Of a DNA stretch of 64,000 nucleotides, positions 50,766 through 60,800 are shown one piece after another; position 1 is the first letter of the stretch, and every line of letters begins with the position of its first letter. The position numbers and the translations under genes were made by a program. The notes below the pieces were generated by a model. That model saw only the letters and a list, made by a program, of their open reading frames with translations, searched no databases and was not told where the DNA came from. The stretch is taken from the NCBI GenBank assembly GCA_964384915.1, contig CAYLMA010000003.1, positions 1-64,000 on the forward strand, read 5' to 3'. The DNA is from Sulfurimicrobium sp964384915 (GTDB lineage: Bacteria > Pseudomonadota > Gammaproteobacteria > Burkholderiales > Sulfuricellaceae).

Positions 50766-52190
50766 CTATCCAAGTTGTTGGGTTAAGTAATCGCTTGTTT
50801 TACCCAATTGGCTCAGCAGCACATTAAGCGAGCTATATTGCGTGCGATACAGCCTTTCAAGGCTAACCATCCGCGCTTCCAAAGTGTCACGCCGAGTGCC
50901 GATATCTTTAATGTATTGGTTGAACCCCTCGGTTTTGCTGGCGATGGAACCATCAACGGCAAGCGCTGAGGTCGCCCAGGCGCCAAAAGTTGTGGCATAA
51001 CCCGTTGGCGAGTTGAACAAATTCGCAACATCATTGAAGTTCTTGGCCATTGCGCTGTTTAGCTTGGCGCTGTCCAGTTGCAGGGTGCCATTTGCCTGAA
51101 AGGTGAGCCCCGCCTCAAACATATTGGCCATTGTTCCACCGCTTACTGCCGCGCTTGCAATGCTACGCAGTTCCGTCTGGAAGGATCGTAATGTGGCGTC
51201 TCCCTCTAAAGCCGACTTGGATTTGTAGGCAGAAGAATTTTTCAGGGCGCTATACAAGTCATTATATGCTTTGACAAAGGCAGTGACTTTGTCCGTAACC
51301 GCGCTTGTGTCACGTGCCACCGTCAGTGTGGCAGGTGCGGTTGTAATTTTGTTGAGCGTCAGTGTGACGCCCTGAATGGCATCGCTAATGGTGTTGGATG
51401 TTTTGCTGATGGGAATGCCGTTTACCTTGAAGTCGGCATTCTGCGCGGCAACAGTCTGGTTAAGATGCTGCGCGGCGGGCAGACCGGCCGGGTCATGCGC
51501 CAACAAGGCATCTATCGTGCCGTCCCCTCCGCTGGTGGTGATTTTGATGCTATTGACAACACCCGTGTTGTTCGAGGATAGGGCTAGGCGGTAGGGTGTT
51601 CCGCTACCGTCGTTGACGATGCTTGCCGATACGCCCATGTTGGCTGCATTGATCGCATCGCGTATGCCTTCAAGCGTATTGTTGCTTCCATCTATCGTGA
51701 GGGGGGGGATGGGGTTGCCATTCGAAATGAAATCTGCATTGGTATAAATGCCGTCAGTCAGGCTGCCGCCGCCATAAGAGTTGGTGGGGCTGATGTCGAT
51801 GGTGCCGAAATCGAATGTGACTGTTGTGGCCACACCATTGCCAATAGGCGTGTTGCTTGTGGCTTGCCCGACAGCAACCAGATTTTGCGACTGGGCCAGC
51901 TTGGTCACTTCCAATGAATAAGTGCCTGCCACCGCAGTGCTACCCGCTGAAGCGGAAAAGACCGTCGCGTCGGAAGACGTTGCCTTGAATGCGAGCAAGC
52001 TGCTCGAACTTGAACTGCCCAAACCCTGTGTGGCAGTTTGAAAGCTGGCTATATTGCTCTTGATGAGGCCGAGTGCGGTAAGCTTTGCCTGATAGCTCGT
52101 TTCCTTGGCGGTGAGCTTGGTGATGGGTTGACGCTCGAGGGACATCAACTGCGTGACTATGGCATTGACATCTATGGTGTTGGTTGCCAT
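50766..52190 (-). CDS. fliD: Flagellar filament cap protein FliD
   Basis: The 474-aa hook-associated protein 2 caps the filament and inserts flagellin subunits. It has the FliD N-terminus (DVNAIVTQLMSLERQPITKL), central domains with SISDAIQGVTLTLNK-like segments and the C-terminal coiled region (YIKDIGTRRDTLEARMVSLE to YRTQYSSLNVLLSQL). Length is normal for betaproteobacteria. It lies 18 bases downstream of flaG. Confidence 0.96.
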   Translation of the reverse strand: MATNTIDVNAIVTQLMSLERQPITKLTAKETSYQAKLTALGLIKSNIASFQTATQGLGSSSSSSLLAFKATSSDATVFSASAGSTAVAGTYSLEVTKLAQSQNLVAVGQATSNTPIGNGVATTVTFDFGTIDISPTNSYGGGSLTDGIYTNADFISNGNPIPPLTIDGSNNTLEGIRDAINAANMGVSASIVNDGSGTPYRLALSSNNTGVVNSIKITTSGGDGTIDALLAHDPAGLPAAQHLNQTVAAQNADFKVNGIPISKTSNTISDAIQGVTLTLNKITTAPATLTVARDTSAVTDKVTAFVKAYNDLYSALKNSSAYKSKSALEGDATLRSFQTELRSIASAAVSGGTMANMFEAGLTFQANGTLQLDSAKLNSAMAKNFNDVANLFNSPTGYATTFGAWATSALAVDGSIASKTEGFNQYIKDIGTRRDTLEARMVSLERLYRTQYSSLNVLLSQLGKTSDYLTQQLG

Positions 52191-52208
52191 GGTCTTGACC
52201 TCCTTGGA

Positions 52209-52601
52209 CTAAGCCTCTTGCTTAAGCAATAGACCCTTCTGGAACTGGTCTATCGAGCGTGATATCGCCAAAGTCTCTTCCGATGGAATTTGGCGAATCA
52301 ACTCGCCCGTTTCCGTGTCCACCAACTTGACTACCTGGATTTTTGTATCGTCGTCCACGCTGAACTCCAGGCTATGGCTCGACAGCCGCAATGCCTGGTT
52401 AATTACGTCCACCGCATTTTTCAAATTCTCAGGTGATGGTTGCTGAAGAGTAAGCTGTTTGGCCGTTGTTTGTGACGATTCAACTGCAACGCCTAGAGCG
52501 GGTTGGGTGTTTGCTGGGCTTGCCACAACCTTGGGAACATCGTTGCCATAGTTCCTCACCGCTTGTGCAGCCTGGACAGTGTTTGAATTTTGGATGCTCA
52601 T
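52209..52601 (-). CDS. flaG: Flagellar protein FlaG
   Basis: The 130-aa protein ends with the FlaG domain: LEFSVDDDTKIQVVKLVDTE followed by TGELIRQIPSEETLAISRSI. FlaG affects filament length in several bacteria. ATG 52601 has GAGGAG upstream at suitable distance. It sits between the flagellins and fliD. Confidence 0.93.
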   Translation of the reverse strand: MSIQNSNTVQAAQAVRNYGNDVPKVVASPANTQPALGVAVESSQTTAKQLTLQQPSPENLKNAVDVINQALRLSSHSLEFSVDDDTKIQVVKLVDTETGELIRQIPSEETLAISRSIDQFQKGLLLKQEA

Positions 52602-52666
52602 TGCCGTACTCCTCATGGTAACGCCCAACCGGCTAAGCGGTTAGGCATTTCCAATATTATCCCGGA

Positions 52667-53386
52667 TTAACGCAACAAACTCAGCACAGTGTTAGGCACC
52701 TGGTTTGCTTGCGCCAGCATTGCCGTACCTGCTTGTTGCAGGATCTGGTTGCGGGTCATGGCTCCGGTTTCCGCAGCGTAGTCGGTATCCATCACGCGGC
52801 TATACTGTGCCGACAAGTTCACTGATTGAACCTGCAGGTTGGCAACGGCTGATGAAAAAGTTGCCATGTCGGCACCGTAGTTTGCTCGCGCGGTGTTTGC
52901 CGCGGTAAGGTCTGTGTCCAGATTGCCGATTGTAAGGCCTGCCGATGCGCCAATCGCAACGCCGGTCGAATTTATCGTGCCACCGTTCGAGTTTACCACG
53001 ACCGCCGTTGTGGCGGCATTCATCAATGCCTTGATGCGGGTGTTTTCAGCGACAAGTGCCGTGGCTTCAACACCAGCCGCCGTGCCGCCCAGCTGTACGG
53101 CAATTTCACGCAGGCGTTGTGTGTTCTCGACAATTTGCCCCGCATAGCCATCATTGGTTTGCGCCAATGAAATGGCATCGCTGGCATTGCGAGCGGCCTG
53201 GTTGGCGCCGCGAATCTGGCTGTCAAAGCCCGTGGCCAGTACCAGTCCGGTTGGGTCGTCCTTGGCGCTATTGATGCGCAGGCCGGAGGACAGGCGTTGC
53301 ATGGCCGTTTGCAGGTTGATATTTGATTTGTTCAGGGCCTGTGCGGAAAACAGCGATGAAACGTTGGTGTTGATGACTTGTGCCAT
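52667..53386 (-). CDS. Flagellin (third of the tandem set)
   Basis: The 239-aa short flagellin has the conserved N-terminal D0/D1 domain (INTNVSSLFSAQALNKSNIN, QRLSSGLRINSAKDD) and C-terminal D1/D0 domain (NLSAQYSRVMDTDYAAETG, ending NQVPNTVLSLLR). The variable centre (about residues 105-165) is small and rich in Ala, Thr, Asn and Gly, with many Ser/Thr available for glycosylation. It is 35 bases from the next flagellin and has no own promoter, so it is read from upstream. Confidence 0.96.
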   Translation of the reverse strand: MAQVINTNVSSLFSAQALNKSNINLQTAMQRLSSGLRINSAKDDPTGLVLATGFDSQIRGANQAARNASDAISLAQTNDGYAGQIVENTQRLREIAVQLGGTAAGVEATALVAENTRIKALMNAATTAVVVNSNGGTINSTGVAIGASAGLTIGNLDTDLTAANTARANYGADMATFSSAVANLQVQSVNLSAQYSRVMDTDYAAETGAMTRNQILQQAGTAMLAQANQVPNTVLSLLR

Positions 53387-53421
53387 GGTAAAACTCCTTT
53401 ATTTATTTTGGGCTACGGCGT

Positions 53422-54141
53422 TTAACGCAGCAAGCTCAGTACAGTGTTAGGCACCTGGTTCGCTTGCGCCAGCATCGCCGTGCCTGCTTGTTGCAGGATC
53501 TGGTTGCGGGTCATCGCGCCGGTTTCCGCGGCGTAGTCTGTATCCATGACGCGGCTGTACTGCGCCGACAAGTTCACCGATTGGACCTGCAGGTTGGCAA
53601 CCGCGGATGAGAAGGTCGCCATGTCGGCACCGTAGCGAGAGCGTGCGGTGTTTGCAAGGCCGAGGTCCGTATCGATATCGGCAATCGTCAGGCCGGTGGA
53701 TGCTGCAATCACAGTGCCTGTCGTTGCAATTGTACCGCCGTTGGAATTCACCACCACCGCGGTGGTGGTGGCATTCATCAATCCCTTGATGCGGGTATTC
53801 TCTGCGGCAAGCGCATTGGTTTCTACACCCGCAGCCGTGCCGCCCAGTTGCACGGCAATTTCACGCAGACGCTGCAGGTTCTCGACGATTTGCCCCGCAT
53901 AGCCATCATTGGTTTGCGCCAATGAAATGGCATCGCTGGCATTGCGAGCGGCCTGGTTGGCGCCGCGAATCTGGCTGTCAAAGCCCGTGGCCAGTACCAG
54001 TCCGGTTGGGTCGTCCTTGGCGCTATTGATGCGCAGGCCGGAGGACAGGCGTTGCATGGCCGTTTGCAGGTTGATATTTGATTTGTTCAGGGCCTGTGCG
54101 GAAAACAGCGATGAAACGTTGGTGTTGATGACTTGTGCCAT
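53422..54141 (-). CDS. Flagellin (second of the tandem set)
   Basis: A 239-aa flagellin with the same conserved ends as its neighbours and a different short centre (NGGTIATTGTVIAASTGLTI). The first about 85 residues are identical to the downstream copy, and the last about 60 to both. The intergenic 35 bases on both sides are also identical, showing recent duplication or gene conversion. Confidence 0.96.
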   Translation of the reverse strand: MAQVINTNVSSLFSAQALNKSNINLQTAMQRLSSGLRINSAKDDPTGLVLATGFDSQIRGANQAARNASDAISLAQTNDGYAGQIVENLQRLREIAVQLGGTAAGVETNALAAENTRIKGLMNATTTAVVVNSNGGTIATTGTVIAASTGLTIADIDTDLGLANTARSRYGADMATFSSAVANLQVQSVNLSAQYSRVMDTDYAAETGAMTRNQILQQAGTAMLAQANQVPNTVLSLLR

Positions 54142-54176
54142 GGTAAAACTCCTTTATTTATTTTGGGCTACGGCGT

Positions 54177-54893
54177 TTAACGCAGCAAGCTCAGTACAGT
54201 GTTAGGCACCTGGTTCGCTTGCGCCAGCATCGCCGTGCCTGCTTGTTGCAGGATCTGGTTGCGGGTCATCGCGCCGGTTTCCGCGGCGTAGTCTGTATCC
54301 ATGACGCGGCTGTACTGCGCCGACAAGTTCACCGATTGGACCTGCAGGTTGGCAACGGCCGATGCAAATGTCGCCATGTCGGCGCCGTAGCTGGCCCGTG
54401 TGGTGTTTGCCGTGGTCAGGTTCGCGTCGATATTGGCGATCGTGAGGCCCGCCATGGCAGGAAGCGCGGTTCCGACACCGGCTATCGTGCCTCCGTTTGA
54501 GTTCACCACCACGTTGCCGGTGGCGGCAGTCAACGCTGCGATACGCGCATTTTCAGCGGTAAGCGCGCTTGTTTCCACGCCACTGGCCGTGCCGCCCAGT
54601 TGAACCGCAATTTCACGCAGGCGTTGCAGATTCTCTACAACCTGTCCCACGTAGCCGTCATTGGTTTGTGCCACGGAAATGCCGTTGCTGGCGTTGCGGG
54701 CAGCCTGATTGGCGCCGCGAATCTGGCTGTCGAAGCCCGTGGCCAGTACCAGTCCGGTAGGATCGTCCTTGGCGCTGTTGATGCGCAGGCCGGAGGACAG
54801 ACGTTGCATGGCTGTTTGCAGGTTGATATTTGATTTGTTCAGGGCCTGTGCGGAAAACAGCGATGAAACGTTGGTGTTGATGACTTGTGCCAT
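54177..54893 (-). CDS. fliC: Flagellin (first of the tandem set)
   Basis: The 238-aa flagellin is promoter-proximal, directly behind two sigma-28 promoters. Its N-terminal D1 differs slightly from the other two (NASNGISVAQTNDGYVGQVV), and the centre reads NVVVNSNGGTIAGVGTALPA. The leader ends TTGTGG...AAAGGAGAATTACC-type ribosome-binding sequence ahead of ATG. It is probably the main filament protein. Confidence 0.96.
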   Translation of the reverse strand: MAQVINTNVSSLFSAQALNKSNINLQTAMQRLSSGLRINSAKDDPTGLVLATGFDSQIRGANQAARNASNGISVAQTNDGYVGQVVENLQRLREIAVQLGGTASGVETSALTAENARIAALTAATGNVVVNSNGGTIAGVGTALPAMAGLTIANIDANLTTANTTRASYGADMATFASAVANLQVQSVNLSAQYSRVMDTDYAAETGAMTRNQILQQAGTAMLAQANQVPNTVLSLLR

Positions 54894-54960
54894 GGTAATT
54901 CTCCTTTGTGGTCGATTCGCCCTTGGTCAGGCAAGGTATTTAAATCACTGTACGAGATCT

Positions 54961-54987
54961 TTATCGGATGCCCGTCAAAAAACTTTA
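54961..54987 (-). promoter_or_regulatory. Sigma-28 (FliA) promoter, proximal
   Basis: On the minus strand TAAAGTTT (54987-54980), 11 bases, TCCGATAA (54968-54961). This differs from the FliA consensus TAAAGTTT-N11-GCCGATAA by one base and lies about 67 bases before the flagellin ATG. Confidence 0.92.
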
Positions 54988-55047
54988 GGGTGTAAACCAA
55001 GTTTCTGATCTTGTTTGCCGTTTCAGACCGTGCCACTTGTGATTTCT

Positions 55048-55074
55048 TTATCGAACGCAAATGTCAAAACTTTA
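55048..55074 (-). promoter_or_regulatory. Sigma-28 (FliA) promoter, distal
   Basis: On the minus strand TAAAGTTT (55074-55067), 11 bases, TTCGATAA (55055-55048), two bases from consensus in the -10 box. It lies 87 bases upstream of the proximal promoter. Confidence 0.88.
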
Positions 55075-55109
55075 GGCGCAAGTTTGGTATCGAGTAAGGT
55101 GGGATGCAG

Positions 55110-57800
55110 CTATTGGCTATTCCCGCACCAGATTTTCCACATCCCGCGATATGCTTCATCCACCTTCATCGCAAAGCCCTTTTCGTCTCTTATCGGGCTG
55201 CGTTCCATTTGGGCGCGCAATGTGGAGCGTATTTTTGACAAACGAATGATGTCGCTTGCTAATTCAGCGGCCTTGGCGACGTAGTCAGTCTCGCTTGCGG
55301 CGATCCATTCCGGGTGGCCTATCCCGTGCAGGATGCTGCTGCCCAGGCGTCCGACGGAGGGCCGCCCAGCCAATGTGACAAACGGCACTCCCATATACAA
55401 AGTTTCAAATAGTGTCGTGCCGGAGTTATGCGGGAAGCAGTCCAGGCCGATGTCGATACCGCGCAGTACGTCCCAGGGGGGGCTGTGAAATCCAATTTCG
55501 AGTCGATCATGATCGATGCCGTGCCGGGCAAACTGTGCCGCCATCCGTTCCTGCATCGCTGGGGTATTGAAGGTGAAGCTGTCCATGACAAGACGCGAGT
55601 TTGGCACGGCTTTGAGCAGGTCTGCCCACGCCTGGATGGTGCGGTGATTGACCCGTATCGAACGGGTCAATGTGCCGAAGGTGATGTAACCCCGATCCAG
55701 AGCGGGAAGCGGGTTGACCTCGCCCATCCCGGAGGGGGGGCGGTAAACGTAGGCAGGAGTGGCGATGCGCCAGGGCCGTTCGGAGAATAGGCCTTCGCTG
55801 CCTATCGGGGCGCTGGCTTCGTCGGTGAGGTAATAATCTATTGCGCTAAGTCCCGTGGTGTAGCCATAGCCCAGCCAGCTCAGGGAAACGGGGGCAGGCT
55901 TGCGCGCGAAGGCAAGCAGGCGGTTGCCGGCGGTATGGCCGGCCAGTTCCACCAAAATATCGATGCCATCACTGCGGATGCGTTCCGCAAGAGCTTCGTC
56001 ACTCATGCCCCTGGTCGGGATCCAGTGCTCGACGCAGGCTTGGTAGCGGGCGGTCATGTAGTCTTCCTTGACCAGTTCTGCGTAGGCATACACTTCTACT
56101 TGGGTTTTGTCGTGGTGCGCCAGAAGCGGTTCCAGAAAGTAGCGGCAGGAGTGATGCCGGAAATCAGGCGAAACATAGCCAATACGCAGGCGTCGGTCCG
56201 GATTCCGGTCATTGCTGTGCGTTCGCCAGGTTGAGTGCAAGGGGATGCCTCTGAGGGCATCATATTCCTGATACGCCTGATATATTTCTTGCGCGCCAAG
56301 ATCCGGATGGTAGTTCAAGGCGAACAGCAGATTGCCATGCGCACCGGCAAAGTCCGGATTGATCTCCAGCGCCCGCCGGTAGTTGGCCGCAGCCTCGTCC
56401 AGCCTGCCAAGATCCATGAGAGTGACGCCCAGGTTGCTGAGCGCAAGCGCGTTGTCCGGGCCGATTTCCAGCGCTCGCCGGTAACTGGCCTCGGCCTCGT
56501 CCAGCCGGCCCAGCGCCATGAGGGTTGCGCCCAGGTTGCAGTGTGCGTCAGCGTAATCCGGTTTGATTTCCAGCGCTCTTCTGTAGCTGGCTTCCGCCTC
56601 GTCCAGCCGGTCCAGATCCTTGAGGGTGGAGCCCAGATTGTTATGCGCAGTGGGATTGCCCGGGTTGATCTGCAGCACCCGTCGGTAGCAGGCCTCGGCC
56701 TCGTCCAGCCGGCCCAGGTCATGGAGAGTAATTCCCAGGTTGTAAAGTGCCCCAGGGTGTCCCGGGGTGATCTGCAGTGCCCGCAGGTAGCAGGTTTCAG
56801 CCTCGCTTAACCGGCCTAGCCCCTTGAGGGCGTTGCCAAGATTGTTAAACGCCTCGGAAGAGTCCGGATTGATTTGCAGCGCCCGCCGGAGGCTTTGTTC
56901 GGCCTCGTCCAGGCGGCCAAGGGCCTGGAGGGCGACGCCCAGGTTGCTGAGTGCCTGGGCATAGTTCGGGTTGATCTGCAGTGCGCGCCGCAGGCTCTTT
57001 TCGGCTTCTTCCGGCCGGCCGAGATCCTGGAGGGTGGCGCCCAGATTGCTGTGCGCGTCGGCATCATGCGGCGATAGCGCCGCCGCTTTTTGCATGGGCG
57101 CCAGGGCGTCCCCGCTCCTGCCTATCTGCTTGAACACCGCGCCCAGCACCTTCCAGCCAAACCCATGCGCAGGGAAGCGCAGCGTCATCTCCTCGGCGAG
57201 GGCGGCAGCTTCTGTGTATCGGCCCTCGGTAAAGGCTGTCACCAGCGTCCTGATTTCTGCCTGGCTGGGACTTTTCCCTTTGTGCGGTGCCGGTTTTTCC
57301 GGTTTGGTGCGTTTGTTCTGGCTGTTCTGGGGAATGGGCGATGAAGCGGGGGGCGTTTTCTGGAGGGGCTGCCGATCTTCCGAAGTGAAATGCTCAAGCC
57401 GCGCGCCTTCTGCCATGCGGGCAGCCAACGCTTCCACCTCGGCTCCCTGCAAGCCTTGCTGTTTGGCAATCGCCAGCACTTCCCGCGCCGCTTCCAGCTG
57501 GCCTGCCTGTAACAGTGCGTCGGCGTAGCTCAGCCAGTATTGCCCGCGTGCCGGGTCTGCCTCCAGTGCGGCCATAAAATGCTGCAGGCCAGATGCGGGC
57601 CGTTTCATCTGTACCGCCAAAACCCCCATGTTGTGGTTTGCCTCCGGATGGTTCGGCTGGGCTTGCAGAATGAGCCGGTAGAGATTTTCGGCTTCCTGAA
57701 GCCGGCCTGCCTGATGGTGAGCAACGGCCTGGTGCAAGGTCTGCTCTAGTGCCGGTGTGTTTGTGCCCGCATCCGTTCCCTGAATCATCTTGGTGCTCAT
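55110..57800 (-). CDS. TPR-containing SPINDLY/OGT-type glycosyltransferase
   Basis: The 896-aa cytoplasmic protein has TPR repeats 1-2 (about 20-125), a Pro/Lys-rich linker (about 135-170), a block of about ten TPRs (about 175-510; units such as LGRLDEAEASYRRALEI) and a C-terminal OGT catalytic domain (about 530-896) with RIGYVSPDFRHHSCRYFLEP, GHTAGNRLLAFARKPAPVSL and DCFPHNSGTTLFETLYMGVP. Such enzymes attach a sugar to Ser/Thr of proteins; upstream of flagellins the likely substrate is flagellin. Start 57800 overlaps the stop of the preceding gene (ATGA). The FGTLT stretch replaces the FNNLTK of classical OGT, so the donor sugar may differ. Confidence 0.9.
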   Translation of the reverse strand: MSTKMIQGTDAGTNTPALEQTLHQAVAHHQAGRLQEAENLYRLILQAQPNHPEANHNMGVLAVQMKRPASGLQHFMAALEADPARGQYWLSYADALLQAGQLEAAREVLAIAKQQGLQGAEVEALAARMAEGARLEHFTSEDRQPLQKTPPASSPIPQNSQNKRTKPEKPAPHKGKSPSQAEIRTLVTAFTEGRYTEAAALAEEMTLRFPAHGFGWKVLGAVFKQIGRSGDALAPMQKAAALSPHDADAHSNLGATLQDLGRPEEAEKSLRRALQINPNYAQALSNLGVALQALGRLDEAEQSLRRALQINPDSSEAFNNLGNALKGLGRLSEAETCYLRALQITPGHPGALYNLGITLHDLGRLDEAEACYRRVLQINPGNPTAHNNLGSTLKDLDRLDEAEASYRRALEIKPDYADAHCNLGATLMALGRLDEAEASYRRALEIGPDNALALSNLGVTLMDLGRLDEAAANYRRALEINPDFAGAHGNLLFALNYHPDLGAQEIYQAYQEYDALRGIPLHSTWRTHSNDRNPDRRLRIGYVSPDFRHHSCRYFLEPLLAHHDKTQVEVYAYAELVKEDYMTARYQACVEHWIPTRGMSDEALAERIRSDGIDILVELAGHTAGNRLLAFARKPAPVSLSWLGYGYTTGLSAIDYYLTDEASAPIGSEGLFSERPWRIATPAYVYRPPSGMGEVNPLPALDRGYITFGTLTRSIRVNHRTIQAWADLLKAVPNSRLVMDSFTFNTPAMQERMAAQFARHGIDHDRLEIGFHSPPWDVLRGIDIGLDCFPHNSGTTLFETLYMGVPFVTLAGRPSVGRLGSSILHGIGHPEWIAASETDYVAKAAELASDIIRLSKIRSTLRAQMERSPIRDEKGFAMKVDEAYRGMWKIWCGNSQ

Positions 57801-60800
57801 CCTTTCGCCCATTTCTCAAACATTTCCCGATAGGCCGCCTCTACCGCGCGGGCAAATCCCTGCTCATCCATCAGTGGCCCCGTTTGCATCTTTCCTCGCA
57901 AGCCCGCACGCAGCGTGGCCAGCTTTGGCAGGTTTCCAGCCAAGGCAAGGGCTTTTTCCACATATTCGTCTTCCGTATTGGCGATCCATTCGGCGTGTCC
58001 CAGGCCTTCCAGAATTGAACTCCCGATTCTTCCAACGCTGGGCCGTCCTGCGAGCGTAATGAACGGAATCCCCATGTACAGCGTTTCAAACAACGTCGTT
58101 CCCGAATTGTGCGGGAAACAGTCCAGTCCAATATCGAATCCTCTTAATACATCCCATGGCGGGCTGTGGCAACCCATTTGCAGCTGTTCGCGGTGAACGC
58201 CATGAACGGCGAACTTCTCTGCCAGGATGTCCTGCGTGTACGGTTCGCAGAAATCTTTACTGTCAATGACCAGTCGCGCGCCTTCGACGCGCTTTAAAAT
58301 CTCTGCCCAGACGCGTATCACACGATAATTAATTCTTATCCCCCGGGTCAGTGTTCCAAAGGTGATGTGGCCCGATCTCAGCGCAGGGAGCGGGTTAACG
58401 TCTCCCATGCCTTCCGCAGGCCGGTAGACGTAGCTCGGCGTTGCCAGGCGCCATGGCTTTTCTGAAAACAGCTCTTCGCTGCCCGCCGGGACAAACGCCT
58501 TATCGGTCAGGAAATAGTCAATAGCCGTCAGCCCCGTGCTATAACCACATCCTATCCACGATATTGATACGGGCGCCGGCTTGAGGGCGAACGCATCCAG
58601 CCGGTTTTTGCCGGTATGCCCGGCAAGGTCCACCAGTATGTCTATCCCGTCAGCGCGGATGCGATCCGCCAGGGCGGCGGCGCTCATGCCGCTTGTGGAC
58701 ACCCAGTGGTCTACATACCCCTTATACCGGGCAGTGATTCCATCTTCCCTTGCCAGCTCGGCATAGGCATACAATTCCATGGCGCTTTTGTCATGCCGTG
58801 CCAGCAGGGGTTCCAGAAAATGCCGTACCGGATGCTTCTTAAAATCCGGCGAAACATACCCAATCTTCAGGCGCCGGTTGGTTTCGCGGCTGTTGCCGTG
58901 CGGCCGCCAATCACGCCGGCGAGGCGCGCCAAATTTGGCGTCATATTCCTTGTAGACGGAAAATATTTCCTCGCCGCTTTTGTCAGGATGGTAGTTCAGG
59001 GTGAATAGCATGTTGCTGAAGGCATCTGCGAAATCCGGCCTGATCCGCAGCGCCCGTCGGAAGCTGGCCTCGGCCTCATCCAGCCGGCCCAGATCCTTCA
59101 GGGTGATGCCCAGGTTGCTATGCGCCGTGGCGTAATCCGGTTCGAGTGTTAACGCTCGCCGGTAGCTTGCTTCAGCCTCGGTCAGCCGCCCCAAATCCTT
59201 GAGGGTATTGCCCAGGTTGTTGTGAGCCGAAGCATGCTCAGGTTCAATCTGTAGCGCGCGCCGGTAACTGCTTTCTGCTTCTTCCAACCGGTTTTGCTCT
59301 TGGAGGGTGATGCCCAGGTTGTAATGCGCTGGGGCGTAATCGGGCTTGATCTGCAGTGCATGCCGGTAGCTCGCTTCGGCTTCGTCCAATCGCCCCAAGT
59401 CCTTGAGGGTGTTGCCCAGGTTGTAATGCGCATCAGCGTTGTTCGGATCGATAAGCAGCGCCCTTCGGTAACACGCCTCGGCCTCGTTCAGCCTGCCAAG
59501 CTGGTTCAGGACGTTGCCCAGGTTGCTGTGGGCATCGGCAAAGTCCGGGTTGATCCGCAGCGTCCGCCGGTAGCTGGCCTCGGCCTCGTCCAGCCGGTCC
59601 AGGGCATGCAGGGTGTTGCCCAGGTTGTAGCGCGCCTGGTCGTAATCCGGCCTGATCTGCAGCGCCCGCCGCAGGCTCGCTTCGGCCTCATTCAGCCGGC
59701 CGAGATCGTGAAGTGCGATGCCCAGGTTGATGTGCGCATCGGCGTCGTCCGGCGCCAGCGCTGCCGCTTTTTGCATCGGCGCCAGCGCGTCCGCGCTTCG
59801 CCCCATCTGCTTGAGCGCCGCGCCCAACACCTTCCAGCCAAACCCGTGCTGCGGGAAACGCTCCGTCATCGACTGGGCGAGGGCTGCCGCTTCGGCAAGG
59901 CGACCCTCGGTGAACATGCTAACCAGAGCCTCTTTCTCTTGGCCGCTGGGACTGTTATTGCCGCATTGCACGGCAGGCGGCGGAACATTGCCGCCGACCC
60001 GGTGGGCATTCTGTGTCCACATCCCCCATAGGGCTTCCTCAAGATTTCTGGCGAAGCTTGGCGCATCGAAAAGGGGTGACGCAAGCACCTGCTGCCGCAA
60101 ACCCATGCGGAGCCTGGCCAAGCGTTCTAGGTCGCCGGCATGAGATGCCGCACGCGCCACATAGTCGTCATTGTCGGCGGCAATCCAATCGGGTAAACCG
60201 GCATTCATCAGAATTCCAATGCTCTGCCGTGACAGGAAGCGCTTCCCGTCCAAGGACAACACGGGCACGCCCATCCATAGGCCTTCAACACTCGTGGTGC
60301 CGCCTGGAAAGGGGAAGGGGTCCAGGGCGATGTCTACCCTATGGTAGGCCGCCAGATATTTCTCTCTTGATTCAGGCCCTTCCAGGATAAGCCGGTCAGC
60401 TTCAATGCCATGGGCAACATAGCGTTCGATGGTGCGCTGCCGTACCGCTACTTCCTTGAGTTGTTTGGCCTTGAGGAACAGGCGGCTGCCCGGTACGGCT
60501 GCCAGCACGCTTGACCATAGCGCGACTACGTCATCATTCATCTTGGTCAGATTGTTAAAACAGCCGAAGGTGACATGGCCATTTGTAAGCGCAGGCAGCC
60601 GAGAAACCGCCATTTCGATGTCAGGAGGGGTAAAGCAGAGCCGGGTTTGCGGGAGCCGCCAGATTTTTTCCGTGAAATAGACTTCTTCAGATTCCGGCAA
60701 TGTCCATGGATCGGCAACGAGGTAGTCCATCTCTGCAACGCCTGTGGTGGCGAAATATCCCAGCCAGCTCACCTGGACAGGGGCGGGCTTCCAGGCAAAC

